DNA from: Streptococcus anginosus subsp. whileyi MAS624
Lineage (GTDB): Bacteria; Bacillota; Bacilli; Lactobacillales; Streptococcaceae
Direction of reading: 5' to 3'
DNA: 64,000 bases
Assembly: GCF_000478925.1 (NCBI RefSeq)
Contig: NZ_AP013072.1
Location: 1,280,501-1,344,500, forward strand
Of the stretch, positions 49,700 through 59,179 are shown piece after piece. Each line of letters opens with the position of its first letter. Position 1 is the stretch's first letter. Made by a program: the position numbers and the translations under genes. The notes under the pieces are model-generated. The model was not told where the DNA came from. It ran no database searches and saw only the letters and a list, made by a program, of their open reading frames with translations.

Positions 49700-50329
49700 C
49701 TATTTTTTCTTAATATAAATTATCGCAGAGCGATTCTGAGAACGATAATAAAGCTGACCAGCATAGTCTCGAGCCAACTGAATCAGCTCTTCCTGATTGT
49801 ACCCTTCCAGTTTCAGGCGACCATCTGCTAGCTTATAAAGATCTGTCAGAGCAGAGAGCGGCTGCTTTTGGACTACTTCTTCAGGAATTGCTGGCATCAT
49901 CCGAATGACATTTTCCTCTTCATAAACCAGATAGTGAGGAAAAATCTGGGCAATTTCAAAAAGCAAATTGGACTCAATTTCCTCTGGACGTTCCGAGAAA
50001 ATCAAGCCAATTTCATCCTCATTTTCAAAGCAAAAACCATAAGACTTACCTGAAAGATTCAGGCGAATAAAAGGTTTTTCCTCCTCAAAGCTAGGATGGT
50101 CGTTAAAAAGAGCCAATTCTTTACTTAGTTCTAGAAAATAAGTTGTTGCAGCTTTCGGACTCTTTTTTTGATAGAGTTCCGAAAAATACGCATTGATAAC
50201 ACTTGGCGGTGGCGTGATAAAAGTCATTTTTTGCGAATCGGACAGCTTGTCCAGAACCTTTTCTAGGTAAATACGGTCTAAACTCGTAAAGCCACCGTAT
50301 TTAAGCGCTAAATTGATATAATCAGTCAT
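49700..50329 (-). CDS. Conserved streptococcal protein of unknown function
   Basis: 209-aa soluble protein that I do not recognise as a named domain. It has [19 protein letters not shown] at the start, a predicted helical first third (about 1-75), an alpha/beta middle ([20 protein letters not shown] near 93-112), and [14 protein letters not shown] at the end. No catalytic or metal motif is evident. It is fixed between hflX and rnz in streptococci as far as I remember, with 8- and 10-base gaps, so it is expressed with tRNA-modifying and ribosome-associated genes. Confidence 0.75.
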   Translation of the reverse strand: MTDYINLALKYGGFTSLDRIYLEKVLDKLSDSQKMTFITPPPSVINAYFSELYQKKSPKAATTYFLELSKELALFNDHPSFEEEKPFIRLNLSGKSYGFCFENEDEIGLIFSERPEEIESNLLFEIAQIFPHYLVYEEENVIRMMPAIPEEVVQKQPLSALTDLYKLADGRLKLEGYNQEELIQLARDYAGQLYYRSQNRSAIIYIKKK

Positions 50330-50336
50330 AAAATTC

Positions 50337-51560
50337 TTATAGTCTCCATTTATTTTTTTCTGCTATATAGCCAGAAATCATTTCACTTTCTTCCAGATAC
50401 TCTCTCTTATCGATGATTGCCAGACTTTCCAATTCATGTAACTTATAAGCCTTGCTAGGACTAACCTTGATACGAAAAGGGACAAAAAGTTCTCTCATCT
50501 TATTCAACAGAGCATTCTGCAAAACTGTTCTGCTATTTTCATTTTTCGCCGAAATCAGGACATAGGGAGTTAAGGTTGGAGTGAAGTTCTCTGCTTTGTC
50601 TGCTTTATTATAGAGGGGCAAGCGAGGAATATCTAGCATATCCAAGTCCTTCATAATAGCCAAGACTGTTTTTTCATGCTCTTCGTGGTTAGGGTCGCTA
50701 GCGTCAATCACATGAACTAAAAGGTCCACATTTTTACTCTCTTCCAAAGTGGATTTGAAGCTAGATATTAACTCGGTTGGTAAGTCTTGAATAAATCCGA
50801 CTGTATCCGTCACGGTCACATTGAATCTGCCTGTCAGATTGACGCTTTTAGTTGTCGCATCCAAAGTAGCAAAAAGTTCGTCCGCCTCATATTGACTCTT
50901 GTTGGTCAAGGCATTCATAATGGTAGACTTTCCAGCATTAGTGTAACCAATCAGACCGATTTTAAAAACACTAGAATCCAAACGTTTTCCCCGTACAGTT
51001 GCGCGGTTTTTCTCTACAATTTTGAGTTGGCGCTCGATATCGTGGATCTGATTGCGAACACTACGACGATTGAGTTCCAACTGACTTTCACCAGGACCGC
51101 GGGAACCAATTCCCCCAGCCTGACGGCTAAGCATAATCCCCTGTCCGACCAAGCGAGGCAAAAGATATTTAAGTTGAGCCAAGTGAACTTGAAGTTTTCC
51201 TTCGTGGCTTCTAGCCCGCATAGCAAAAATATCCAAAATTAATTGCATGCGATCAATAACCTTAACCCCTAGAATTTCTTCCAAATTGATATTCTGGCGA
51301 GGTGTCAGACGATTGTTGACAATGACGGTGGAAATCTCATCTGCTTCTACCATACGCTTGATTTCTTCTAATTTTCCAGTACCAACAAAAGTCTTGCTAT
51401 CATACTTCTCTCGTTTCTGAATGTAAGAGGAAACCACCTGAGCACCAGCAGTCTTGGCTAAACTGGCTAATTCTTCCATAGACATGGAGAAATTTTCTAT
51501 TCCCTGCAATTCCACTCCAATAAGGATCACTCGTTCCTGCTGTTTTTCTGTTTCAATCAT
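50337..51560 (-). CDS. hflX: Ribosome-associated GTPase HflX
   Basis: 407-aa GTPase that splits stalled ribosomes. An N-terminal HflX domain (about 1-195: [41 protein letters not shown]) precedes the G domain with G1 GYTNAGKST near 206-214, [10 protein letters not shown] near 250-259 and NKAD near 318-321. The start overlaps miaA by 8 bases, indicating coupling. The pairing of miaA and hflX is widely conserved. Confidence 0.94.
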   Translation of the reverse strand: MIETEKQQERVILIGVELQGIENFSMSMEELASLAKTAGAQVVSSYIQKREKYDSKTFVGTGKLEEIKRMVEADEISTVIVNNRLTPRQNINLEEILGVKVIDRMQLILDIFAMRARSHEGKLQVHLAQLKYLLPRLVGQGIMLSRQAGGIGSRGPGESQLELNRRSVRNQIHDIERQLKIVEKNRATVRGKRLDSSVFKIGLIGYTNAGKSTIMNALTNKSQYEADELFATLDATTKSVNLTGRFNVTVTDTVGFIQDLPTELISSFKSTLEESKNVDLLVHVIDASDPNHEEHEKTVLAIMKDLDMLDIPRLPLYNKADKAENFTPTLTPYVLISAKNENSRTVLQNALLNKMRELFVPFRIKVSPSKAYKLHELESLAIIDKREYLEESEMISGYIAEKNKWRL

Positions 51561-52437
51561 TCAAAAATTCCTCTATATCTTGCATAATCCGCTCTTTGAC
51601 ATTCGGCTCTGAAACCTGATAAAAAGTAGCATTCATGCGATTTCTGAACCAAGTTAGCTGACGTTTAGCAAAGCGGCGAGTATTTTGTTTAAGTTTATTG
51701 ATAGCTTCCTCTAAGGTCAACTCTCCAGCAAAATAGGGGAAAAGTTCCTTGTAGCCAATTCCTTTGCTGGCTTGGACATGTGGATAGTTGTCATAGAGCC
51801 ACTTCGCCTCTTCTAAAAGTCCAGCCTTTAGCATTAGATCCACTCGCTGATTGATACGCTCATAGAGAATCTCTCGATCAGCGTCCAGACAAATCAGCAT
51901 TGTTTCATAATCAGGCTGTTTGTTTTCAAGCTCATTTCCAAAATGAGCAATTTCCAGCGCTCGCATAGCTCTCCTACGGTTAATCTGAGGAATTTCCAAT
52001 CCCAGCTCTGCTATTTTGCTAAATAGTTCCTCATCAGTCAAAGTATCTAGCTCGGCTCGATAAGCTAAAATCTCCTCATGAGAAGCTGCCCCCCCCAGAT
52101 GATAGCCCTCCAGCAAACTTTGAATGTAAAGCCCCGTTCCGCCTGCAATAATCGGCAGTTTCCCTTTTGCTACAATCATCTCAACAGCAGCCTCGGCTTC
52201 CTTTACAAAGTCAAAGGCTGAATAAGACTCGGTCACTTCCCGGACATCTATCAAATAATGAGGAATCCCCTCCTGCTCATCTGGACTGACTTTAGCCGTT
52301 CCGATGTCCAGTTTTCTATAAACTTGCTGACTATCACCACTAATAATCTCACCATTGAAACGTTTTGCGAGGTCTATGCTGAGAGCTGTTTTTCCGACAG
52401 CAGTTGGTCCTACAATTACAATTATCTTGGTTTTCAT
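51553..52437 (-). CDS. miaA: tRNA dimethylallyltransferase
   Basis: Adds the isopentenyl group to A37 of tRNAs that read UNN codons. The 294-aa protein has the P-loop [16 protein letters not shown] near 9-24, [17 protein letters not shown] near 38-54 and the C-terminal [12 protein letters not shown] near 256-267. It is the first gene of a nine-gene minus-strand run ending with recJ, and is divergent from the small DUF3042 gene. Confidence 0.95.
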   Translation of the reverse strand: MKTKIIVIVGPTAVGKTALSIDLAKRFNGEIISGDSQQVYRKLDIGTAKVSPDEQEGIPHYLIDVREVTESYSAFDFVKEAEAAVEMIVAKGKLPIIAGGTGLYIQSLLEGYHLGGAASHEEILAYRAELDTLTDEELFSKIAELGLEIPQINRRRAMRALEIAHFGNELENKQPDYETMLICLDADREILYERINQRVDLMLKAGLLEEAKWLYDNYPHVQASKGIGYKELFPYFAGELTLEEAINKLKQNTRRFAKRQLTWFRNRMNATFYQVSEPNVKERIMQDIEEFLND

Positions 52438-52514
52438 ATTTTCCCTTGAAAAAAATTTAATTTTTCGTTACTATATATTATAACATAAATAAAGTTCAGA
52501 AAAGGAGAAATCTC

Positions 52515-52685
52515 ATGGCTAAAGGATTTGTTAAAGGTGTTGTAACTGGCGTAGCTGGTACTGTTGCTGCTGTTGCAGGTGCAGTTTATACATTCAAGAA
52601 AAAAGTGATTGAACCTGAAGAAAAGAAAGCAGCTTTCATCGAAGAAAACCGTAAAAAAGCAGCTCGCAAACGTGTATCACATTAA
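52515..52685 (+). CDS. DUF3042 family small protein
   Basis: 56-aa protein reading MAKGFVKGVVTGVAGTVAA at the start, with one glycine-rich hydrophobic segment (about 5-28) and a basic, glutamate-rich tail ending ARKRVSH. It matches DUF3042, a small protein family of Lactobacillales of unknown function. AAAGGAG lies 8 bases before the ATG. A long terminator follows directly, so it is a single-gene transcript, probably well expressed. Divergent from miaA. Confidence 0.85.
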   Translation: MAKGFVKGVVTGVAGTVAAVAGAVYTFKKKVIEPEEKKAAFIEENRKKAARKRVSH

Positions 52686-52700
52686 TAGCTTATATATTAT

Positions 52701-52756
52701 AAAAACTCCAATGGATAACTCACTAGAAAAATGAGTATCTGTTGGAGTTTTTTTGT
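52701..52756. terminator. Long terminator after the DUF3042 gene
   Basis: AAAACTCCAA/TTGGAGTTTT outer stem with inner ACTCA/TGAGT and GATA/TATC, followed by TTTTTG on the plus strand. The minus strand also gives AAAA then T-rich text, so it may serve the MacAB-like operon too. Confidence 0.88.
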
Positions 52757-52790
52757 AAAATATTTTTCTCATACTGCAACGGTCAGTTTT

Positions 52791-54071
52791 TTATTCATAA
52801 CGCAAGGATTCAATCGGATCTAATTTAGAAGCCTTATTAGCCGGCAAAATACCGAAAACAATCCCGATAGTTGCAGAAAAGAGCACACTTCCGACAGCAG
52901 ATACTGTCGTAATGGTAGGTGGAGCTCCGAAAAATGCATCCAAACTATGACCGATAGATGCCACGATAAGAGCTGCTAAAGCAAGCCCAATCAAACCGCC
53001 AATCGCTGTCAACACCATTGACTCAATGACAAATTGCATCAAGATATTCCCACGTGTGGCTCCAAGGGCTTTCCGAAGACCGATTTCACGGGTTCGTTCT
53101 GTTACCGATACAAGCATAATATTCATAACACCGATACCACCAACGAGAAGTGCTATCCCGGCAATCGCTCCAAAAACCACTTGCACAATGGCAACCTGAC
53201 TTTGAATCGCAGCCAATTGACTGGCTTGATCAAACATCTGGTACTCGCCTTCTCTCACACCAGACAATTTTGTCATCAAGCGCGCAGCTGCGCTTCCGTC
53301 TTTCAGCACATCATCTAATTTTTTAACATGTACCACGACATTCATAATCTCAGCAACATTGTATTCAGCTGCCAACTGAGTGTTAGCCATTAGTAAATTT
53401 CCGTTGTTCATATTGGCTAAGCGATTTCGCGTTTCATTTGGATCTTTATAAACCCCAATCACACGGTAATTATTAGATCCCAGCTGGACAATCTGATTGA
53501 GCGCCTTATCTGCACCTCCAAAAAGAATATCAGCTAGTTTCGTATCCAGTAATACAACTCTTGCAAATGTTTGATAATCATTTGATTTCAATGTCCGTCC
53601 TGCAACGATTTGGTATTTCTTTACCGTAAAGTAAGTGGAATTGATACCTGTTATAGGAATATTATCCGCCTTTTTCTTACCATAATTTACTGTAGCGGTT
53701 GTGTTATTTGTAACATAATAATTGTCAATTCCGCTAATATCATTAACCGCTTGCTTGACCCAAACTTCTTGGATTTGAGGCTCTTCTTCTGTCGAAACTG
53801 TCTCATCACCATTTCCACTTTCAGCATCGTCACGCATCTCTTGATACGTCATAACACCATCACCGTTTTTACTTCTCTTGTGTGAGTAAAATAAGGAAAC
53901 ATCTTGCTGTGCACCACCCAGAACATCTGTGAAAGCATTTGACATACCACTTCCTAGAGCCACAATAACCACAACAGACATAACACCAATGATAGTGCCC
54001 AACATCGTTAAGAAAGAGCGCATTTTATGCCCTATAATGGAGTTGATTGCAAATTTCCAATTCTGCATCAT
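52791..54071 (-). CDS. MacB-type ABC transporter permease
   Basis: 426-aa permease with the MacB topology: one N-terminal membrane helix (about 20-40), a large extracellular MacB periplasmic-core domain (about 45-270) and three C-terminal helices in the FtsX domain (about 300-420: MLVSVTERTREIGLRKALGATRGNI). The extracellular part contains an acidic insertion (DDAESGNGDETVSTEEEP near 82-99) that I do not recall as universal. It overlaps the ATPase gene by 4 bases. Substrate is unknown; peptides or antibiotics are usual for streptococcal relatives. Confidence 0.9.
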   Translation of the reverse strand: MMQNWKFAINSIIGHKMRSFLTMLGTIIGVMSVVVIVALGSGMSNAFTDVLGGAQQDVSLFYSHKRSKNGDGVMTYQEMRDDAESGNGDETVSTEEEPQIQEVWVKQAVNDISGIDNYYVTNNTTATVNYGKKKADNIPITGINSTYFTVKKYQIVAGRTLKSNDYQTFARVVLLDTKLADILFGGADKALNQIVQLGSNNYRVIGVYKDPNETRNRLANMNNGNLLMANTQLAAEYNVAEIMNVVVHVKKLDDVLKDGSAAARLMTKLSGVREGEYQMFDQASQLAAIQSQVAIVQVVFGAIAGIALLVGGIGVMNIMLVSVTERTREIGLRKALGATRGNILMQFVIESMVLTAIGGLIGLALAALIVASIGHSLDAFFGAPPTITTVSAVGSVLFSATIGIVFGILPANKASKLDPIESLRYE

Positions 54072-54760
54072 GCTTCTCCTTTCTTACTGTCTGATGAGAT
54101 GACACCGTCTCGAATAACGATTTGTCGTTTTGCAAAGGCTGCAATCTCAGGCTCATGAGTGACCATGATAATGGTTTTTCCTTCACGATTTAGCTCCGTC
54201 AGCAATTCCATAATTTGCTCACCCGTCTTGGTATCCAAGGCTCCCGTCGGCTCATCTGCTAAGATAATGGAGGGATGATTGACCAAGGCACGCGCAATAG
54301 CCACCCGTTGCTTTTGCCCACCAGAAAGTTCTGATGGTAAATGGTGCATCCGCGTTTCTAACTCAACTTTTTTAAGATATTGCTCTGCTAAAGCTTTCCG
54401 TTTGGATTGAGAAACCCCTGCATAAATCAAAGGAAGTTCTACATTTTGAAGAGCATTTAATTTTGACAAGAGGAAGAATTGTTGGAAAACGAAGCCAATC
54501 TGCTGATTACGCACTTTGGCTAGCTTTTTCTCACTGAGCTTGGCAACTTCTTCACCTTCCAAGTAATATTCACCACTCGTTGGGCGATCCAACATACCAA
54601 TGATATTCATCAAGGTTGACTTTCCTGAGCCAGAAGGCCCCATAATCGCAACAAATTCACCTTCTTCAACTTCTAAATGAACATCTTTCAAAACTTGAAG
54701 CTCCTGATCTCCATTGCGATAACTTTTGCTAACATTTTTTAAATCAATGAGTTTCTTCAT
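54068..54760 (-). CDS. MacB/LolD-type ABC transporter ATP-binding protein
   Basis: 230-aa ATPase of the LolD/MacB class. Walker [10 protein letters not shown] near 40-48, Q-loop QQFFLLSKLNALQNV, signature LSGGQKQR near 143-150, Walker B IILADEPTGALD and VTHEPEIAAF. It is between adaptor and permease genes with overlaps of 17 and 4 bases, a compact three-gene operon. Confidence 0.93.
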   Translation of the reverse strand: MKKLIDLKNVSKSYRNGDQELQVLKDVHLEVEEGEFVAIMGPSGSGKSTLMNIIGMLDRPTSGEYYLEGEEVAKLSEKKLAKVRNQQIGFVFQQFFLLSKLNALQNVELPLIYAGVSQSKRKALAEQYLKKVELETRMHHLPSELSGGQKQRVAIARALVNHPSIILADEPTGALDTKTGEQIMELLTELNREGKTIIMVTHEPEIAAFAKRQIVIRDGVISSDSKKGEA

Positions 54761-55898
54761 ACGATTTCACCTCTTGACCGTCTTTCAAGCTATCTGTTGG
54801 ATTGGTGATAACTTTACTATCTTTTGTCAAACCAGATGAGATTTCTTGATTTTTAGCATCTGCATTTCCTAGTGTCACTTGCACTTTTTTTGTAGTTCCT
54901 TTTTCTAGTGTCCAAACATAGTTTTTATTGTTTTCAGAAACAACGCTGCTGACCGGCACTAGAATCCCTCTTGTATTGTTTTTTACTTCAACATTGACGG
55001 AAAATCCTTGCTTCAAATCACCAATTTCGCTTGTAATATCTACTGTATAGGGGTATTTTGCTCCTGAATTTGCAGTACCTGCACCAGCTGCTGCTGTATT
55101 TTGATTGTCTTTTGGATAATTTGAGATATAGCTGATTTTCCCAGTCCATTTCTTATCTGGATAGACCTTGGACGTAATCGTCACTTCTTGTCCAACTGAA
55201 AGATTTGCCAGATTATACTCTGATAGCTCTCCCTTCACTTGCAGGTTTCCGTTATTGACAATATGAACGAGTGTTTGATTAGTACCTGTCGTAGATTTAG
55301 AAACATCACGATTGACTTCTACTACAGTTCCATTATTTGTACTGATGACAGTCGTTGCATCTAGTAATGCCTGTGCTTTATTGATATTGTCCACAGCATC
55401 TGCGCGATTGTCCTGCAAATCCTTTAATTGAGAATCCACCGAACGTTGTGCAGACGCAGTTGTTTTATTATCTGCCGCTTCATCACCCGTCACATCAACA
55501 GTTGTTCCATACGTTTTCAAATCATAAATTTGGCGATCAATCTTGTTTAAAGCACGAACAGCAGCATCATATGTAGCTTGTGCTTCAACACTCTTGTATT
55601 GAACTAAAGCTTGTCCGGCTGTAACTTGATCTCCAACATTTACAAGAACATTATCCAAATCGCCCTTTGTCCCGTCATAATAGACATATTGCTCATTGTT
55701 AGCCGCAACATTTCCTGACAGCAAAACAGATGAAGCAACTGACCCTTCTTTTGCTTTCTGCACTTGAATCGTTTCTTCTTTATCTTTATCAGCAGTACTA
55801 TTACCATTAAACAATAACATCGTACCTATCGCTCCTAAAACGACAACCACAGTTACACCAATCAAGCTGTACAACTGCCACTTTTTCAATTTTTTCAT
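54744..55898 (-). CDS. MacA-like membrane-fusion (adaptor) protein
   Basis: 384-aa RND/HlyD-type adaptor. It has an N-terminal membrane anchor (about 8-31), beta-barrel/lipoyl segments (NVGDQVTAGQALVQYKS near 88-104; NNGTVVEVNRDV near 190-201), a helical hairpin near 105-180, and a C-terminal barrel (VPVSSVVSENNKNYVW near 316-331). A Gly/Ala-rich stretch (TAAAGAGTANSGAK near 267-280) is inserted in the barrel. It is the first gene of the MacAB-like operon, analogous to the pneumococcal three-gene efflux cluster I remember for antimicrobial peptides; that function is only inferred. Confidence 0.9.
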   Translation of the reverse strand: MKKLKKWQLYSLIGVTVVVVLGAIGTMLLFNGNSTADKDKEETIQVQKAKEGSVASSVLLSGNVAANNEQYVYYDGTKGDLDNVLVNVGDQVTAGQALVQYKSVEAQATYDAAVRALNKIDRQIYDLKTYGTTVDVTGDEAADNKTTASAQRSVDSQLKDLQDNRADAVDNINKAQALLDATTVISTNNGTVVEVNRDVSKSTTGTNQTLVHIVNNGNLQVKGELSEYNLANLSVGQEVTITSKVYPDKKWTGKISYISNYPKDNQNTAAAGAGTANSGAKYPYTVDITSEIGDLKQGFSVNVEVKNNTRGILVPVSSVVSENNKNYVWTLEKGTTKKVQVTLGNADAKNQEISSGLTKDSKVITNPTDSLKDGQEVKSYEETH

Positions 55899-56097
55899 CT
55901 CTTTCTCCTCCTGATGAAAACGGTCTATTTTTTATATTATAACACATACGATTAAAAATAAGATAACATCTATAAGAAATCCTTTACTCTTTTAACATTC
56001 ATCTACCTTCTTTCTAGTTATTTTGTATTGTATTAAATATATAACACAATAATACAGTTGAATAATCAAGCCTTTCATCAATTTTTGTAGCAGATTT

Positions 56098-56126
56098 TTG
56101 CAATCATTTTCCAAAAACGTTACAAT
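56098..56126 (+). promoter_or_regulatory. Predicted gor promoter
   Basis: TTGCAA, 17-base spacer, TACAAT (56121-56126), about 31 bases before the ATG. The 259-base gap from the MacA-like gene holds this and, on the minus strand, a TATAAT for the efflux operon near 55937-55942. Confidence 0.6.
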
Positions 56127-56157
56127 AATTTCATATTACAGATAAAAGGAGACTCGT

Positions 56158-57507
56158 ATGAGAACATTTGACATCATTGCTATTGGGGGCGGTAGTGGAG
56201 GAATTGCGACCATGAACCGTGCTGGAGAACACGGTGCAAAAGCTGCCGTTATTGAAGAAAAGAAATTAGGGGGCACCTGTGTCAACGTCGGCTGTGTTCC
56301 TAAAAAAATCATGTGGTATGGCGCCCAGATTGCCGAAGCCATTCGCGATTATGGACCAGACTATGGTTTTACTTCGGATAATCAGCAGTTTGACTTTAAG
56401 ACGCTTCGGAAGAATCGCGAAGCCTATATTGATCGTGCCCGCAATTCTTACAATAATAGTTTCAATCGAAATGGCGTCGAGCTGATTGAAGGTCGCGCTA
56501 AATTCATAGACCGTCATACGGTTGAAGTCAACGGCGAGCTTATCCAAGCCAAGCACATTGTCATCGCAACTGGTGCTCACCCTCATATTCCAGCAGTATC
56601 CGGAGCAGAATTCGGTGAAACCTCTGACGATGTTTTTGCATGGGAAAAACTCCCTCAATCCGTTGCCATTCTTGGTGCCGGCTATATCGCAGTTGAACTA
56701 GCTGGACTTCTTCATGCTCTGGGTGTAAAAACAGACCTTTTCGTTCGTCGAGATCGTCCTCTCCGCAATTTTGATTCTTATATCATCGATGGTCTTGTGG
56801 AAGAAATGAAGAAATCAGGTCCTACTCTACATACGCACAAAATACCAGAAAGGCTTGAAAAACTTGAAAACGGAGCGATTCGCATTACCTTCGAGGACGG
56901 AACGAGCCACACCGCTCAACACGTCATCTGGGCAACTGGGCGGACTGCAAACACCAAAGGGTTGAATTTAGAGGCGGCTGGTGTTACCCTAAATTCTCGT
57001 GGCTTTATAGCAGTTGACGAATTTCAAAATACAGCAACATCGGGTATTTATGCTCTAGGAGATGTTACAGGCGAAAAAGAATTAACCCCTGTTGCTATCA
57101 AAGCAGGTCGTACCTTAGCCGAACGCTTATTTAATGGAAAAACTGAAGCTAAAATGGATTATTCTAACATTCCAACTGTTGTCTTCTCTCACCCAGCGAT
57201 TGGTACAGTTGGCTTGACCGAAGAGCAGGCGATTCAACAATACGGAGCAGAAAGTATCCATATTTACACTTCTAACTTTGCTTCCATGTATTCAGCTGTC
57301 ACCCAACACCGACAACAAGCCAAGTTCAAGCTCATTACAATGGGGATAGATGAGAAAATCATTGGTCTCCACGGAATTGGCTATGGAGTTGATGAGATGA
57401 TTCAAGGCTTTGCAGTTGCTATCAAAATGGGAGCTACCAAAGCAGATTTTGATGCGACTGTCGCCATTCACCCAACCGGTTCAGAAGAGTTTGTCACCAT
57501 GCGTTAA
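56158..57507 (+). CDS. gor: Glutathione-disulfide reductase
   Basis: 449-aa flavoprotein that reduces glutathione disulfide with NADPH. The FAD loop [17 protein letters not shown] near 10-26 and redox pair CVNVGC in [13 protein letters not shown] (near 39-51) are intact; the NADPH loop [13 protein letters not shown] near 175-187 and RRDRP nearby favour NADPH. The dimer-interface [11 protein letters not shown] with the catalytic His is at the C-terminus. It is a single gene with its own promoter and terminator, serving oxidative-stress defence with imported or self-made glutathione. Confidence 0.94.
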   Translation: MRTFDIIAIGGGSGGIATMNRAGEHGAKAAVIEEKKLGGTCVNVGCVPKKIMWYGAQIAEAIRDYGPDYGFTSDNQQFDFKTLRKNREAYIDRARNSYNNSFNRNGVELIEGRAKFIDRHTVEVNGELIQAKHIVIATGAHPHIPAVSGAEFGETSDDVFAWEKLPQSVAILGAGYIAVELAGLLHALGVKTDLFVRRDRPLRNFDSYIIDGLVEEMKKSGPTLHTHKIPERLEKLENGAIRITFEDGTSHTAQHVIWATGRTANTKGLNLEAAGVTLNSRGFIAVDEFQNTATSGIYALGDVTGEKELTPVAIKAGRTLAERLFNGKTEAKMDYSNIPTVVFSHPAIGTVGLTEEQAIQQYGAESIHIYTSNFASMYSAVTQHRQQAKFKLITMGIDEKIIGLHGIGYGVDEMIQGFAVAIKMGATKADFDATVAIHPTGSEEFVTMR

Positions 57508-57563
57508 TCGTAGAGACGCTTCTCATAAATATCTTCCTCCCCGAAATTTTCCAACTTTATCTC

Positions 57564-57598
57564 AATAGTCAGAATTGCAACCAGCGCTTCTGACTATT
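57564..57598 (+). terminator. Terminator after gor
   Basis: Perfect 11-base stem AATAGTCAGAA/TTCTGACTATT with a 13-base loop, then TTAGTTT. Lies about 57 bases past the gor stop. Confidence 0.82.
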
Positions 57599-57760
57599 TT
57601 AGTTTACACGATAACTTCTTCTCATTCCATAACTTATTCTTTCATTTTATCCGCTAATCTTACATTTTTGTAAGATTCCTTTTTCCTGTGATTTTTTAGT
57701 TAATAAAGAGGTACAGTTTGTTATGATAATATCAAAGCGATTATACGAGGAGGTGCTTTT

Positions 57761-57889
57761 ATGCAAAAGACAAAAACAATTCTGACAACTGTCTTACTTA
57801 TCTTTTTAAATGTCTTTGGACTAATTGCATTTTTGATATTATTCCTTCGCAGTAAAAATAAAAGGAAAGCAATATCTCAGAAAAAGTAA
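57761..57889 (+). CDS. Small single-pass membrane protein (42 aa)
   Basis: MQKTKTILTTVLLIFLNVFG opens a 42-residue frame with one hydrophobic helix (about 7-29) flanked by lysines and a strongly basic tail (RSKNKRKAISQKK). GAGGAGGTG lies 7-8 bases before the ATG, a near-perfect site, and AT-rich promoter-like DNA precedes it. A small hairpin (AAAAAGG/CCTTTTT, 57900-57934) follows. I do not recognise a family. Short basic membrane peptides of this form include type I toxins, regulatory micropeptides and leaderless bacteriocins, but none is supported here beyond size and topology. Confidence 0.65.
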   Translation: MQKTKTILTTVLLIFLNVFGLIAFLILFLRSKNKRKAISQKK

Positions 57890-57943
57890 ACATTTTGACA
57901 AAAAGGTGAATTCAGTCTATGCTTTTGCCTTTTTATTTAACCC

Positions 57944-57971
57944 TTGACATTTTCCTTATTTGTTTTATAAT
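57944..57971 (+). promoter_or_regulatory. Predicted bioY promoter
   Basis: TTGACA (57944-57949), 16-base spacer, TATAAT (57966-57971). Near consensus. The -10 lies within the left arm of the adjoining palindrome. Confidence 0.8.
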
Positions 57972-57993
57972 AGTTACCATATTATAAAACAAA
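57959..57993. promoter_or_regulatory. Operator-like palindrome at bioY
   Basis: Perfect 14-base arms TTTGTTTTATAATA and TATTATAAAACAAA with a 7-base spacer GTTACCA. It covers the -10 and predicted start site and reaches the ribosome-binding site, so binding would block transcription. BirA is the likely repressor by family knowledge, but the arms differ from the TTGTTAAC-type BirA half-site I remember. Confidence 0.75.
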
Positions 57994-58004
57994 GGGTTAC
58001 AATT

Positions 58005-58541
58005 ATGAAAAAATCATTTACTCTCGTCCTTTCTGCTATTAGCGCAGCTTTGATAGCCGTTTTTGCTCAAATTACCATTCCTATCGGTCCAGTTCCTTTT
58101 GCTTTGCAAAATATGGCAATTGGCTTAGTGGCTACTATTTTTCATCGAAAAGAAGCTCTATTAGCAGTCGCTCTTTATCTTCTCTTAGGCGCTATCGGTC
58201 TTCCTGTCTTTGCAGGAGGAAGCGGTGGATTTCAAGCACTTGTCGGTCCAAATGCAGGTTATCTCTGGTTTTATTTGTTCTACGCCCTAATAACAGCTAG
58301 TCTAACTTCCAAAAATAGCAGCTTTTTAACGATATTCGTATCAAATCTACTCGGAGATGCTTTGGTTTTTGTCGGTGGTGTACTTGGTTTAATGTTTCTA
58401 GCAGGTTTTCAACTTGATAAAGCTATTACAGTCGGAGTCATCCCCTTCATTTTACCAGATTTCATAAAACTGATTGCAATTAGCTTTATCAGTATACCTA
58501 TTTTTAAAAGCTTAAAAGATCATCCCTACTTTAAAAATTGA
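58005..58541 (+). CDS. bioY: Biotin transporter BioY
   Basis: 178-aa membrane protein, the substrate-binding S component of an ECF-type biotin importer. It shows about six membrane segments and BioY landmarks: PVPFALQNMAI near 27-37 and GAIGLPVFAGGSGGFQALVGPNAGYL near 63-88 (biotin loop). ATG at 58005 is preferred because AAAGGG lies 8-9 bases upstream; a longer frame reaching the promoter is an artefact. No ECF ATPase or T component is adjacent, as usual for solitary BioY genes. Confidence 0.92.
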   Translation: MKKSFTLVLSAISAALIAVFAQITIPIGPVPFALQNMAIGLVATIFHRKEALLAVALYLLLGAIGLPVFAGGSGGFQALVGPNAGYLWFYLFYALITASLTSKNSSFLTIFVSNLLGDALVFVGGVLGLMFLAGFQLDKAITVGVIPFILPDFIKLIAISFISIPIFKSLKDHPYFKN

Positions 58542-58565
58542 TAAAGTTGTCTCACTCCCATTATT

Positions 58566-58596
58566 AGAACTCACGTGCTGTGGGTTCTTTTTACAT
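58566..58596 (+). terminator. Terminator after bioY
   Basis: AGAACTCAC/GTGGGTTCT stem (one G-T pair) with a 5-base loop, then TTTTTAC. Confidence 0.8.
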
Positions 58597-58624
58597 TGCT
58601 CAAAAAGATTTTTTCATTTTCTTC

Positions 58625-58678
58625 TTGACAAAAATGACCAACAGTCCTATTATATTTTTAAAAAAAATAACCGACGGT
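58625..58678 (+). promoter_or_regulatory. Promoter with two operator-like repeats before the GNAT gene
   Basis: TTGACA (58625-58630), 17-base spacer, TATTAT (58648-58653). Two related sites ACCRACRGTC occur: ACCAACAGTC in the spacer and ACCGACGGTC after the -10, the latter containing the perfect palindrome ACCG-A-CGGT (58670-58678). The layout is that of a repressor-controlled promoter, for example TetR family. Confidence 0.65.
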
Positions 58679-58696
58679 CACCAAAAGGAGCTCACC

Positions 58697-59170
58697 ATGC
58701 CTATTAGAAAAGCAGTCCCAAGCGATATTCCAGCACTCAATAATCTCTTAGAGCAAGTCTTGCTTGTTCATCACAACGTCCGACCAGACATTTTCAAAGA
58801 GAGTGGTCGCAAATTCAACGATGAACAATTGAAAACACTGATGTCTCAAGAACATACACCAATCTTTGTCTATGAAAATGAAGAAGGTAAAATCTTGGGT
58901 CACCTCTTTTGCATCATTAAAGAACCACACAGTCTCGTATTGACACCTATCAAAACACTTTTCATTGAAGACCTTTGCGTTGATGAAAGTGCTCGTGGTC
59001 AAAAAATTGGTGAGCAGCTTTGCCGTTTTGCAGAAGAATTTGCCCAAGAAATGGACTGTTACAACTTAACCCTTAATGTATGGAATGATAACGCTGGTGC
59101 CTTACGGTTTTATGAACATCAAGGTTTTGAACCACAAGAAACCATCATGGAAAAAGTTTTTAAAAAATAG
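58697..59170 (+). CDS. GNAT acetyltransferase
   Basis: 157-aa GNAT enzyme: IRKAVPSDIPALNNLL at the start, IEDLCVDESARGQKIGEQLCRFAEEFA near 90-116 with the acetyl-CoA loop, and LNVWNDNAGALRFYEHQGFEP near 125-145. ATG at 58697 follows AAAGGAG by 8 bases; the longer frame upstream covers the promoter. It is co-oriented with, and 10 bases before, the remains of an MFS exporter, and both probably belonged to one repressor-controlled unit, perhaps drug or polyamine resistance. Acceptor unknown. Confidence 0.88.
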   Translation: MPIRKAVPSDIPALNNLLEQVLLVHHNVRPDIFKESGRKFNDEQLKTLMSQEHTPIFVYENEEGKILGHLFCIIKEPHSLVLTPIKTLFIEDLCVDESARGQKIGEQLCRFAEEFAQEMDCYNLTLNVWNDNAGALRFYEHQGFEPQETIMEKVFKK

Positions 59171-59179
59171 GAAAAGTTC

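Noticed and set aside
57959..57993. RNA hairpin or terminator before bioY
   Set aside because: The predicted start site lies inside the palindrome, so the RNA would hold only one arm; a DNA operator explains it better.
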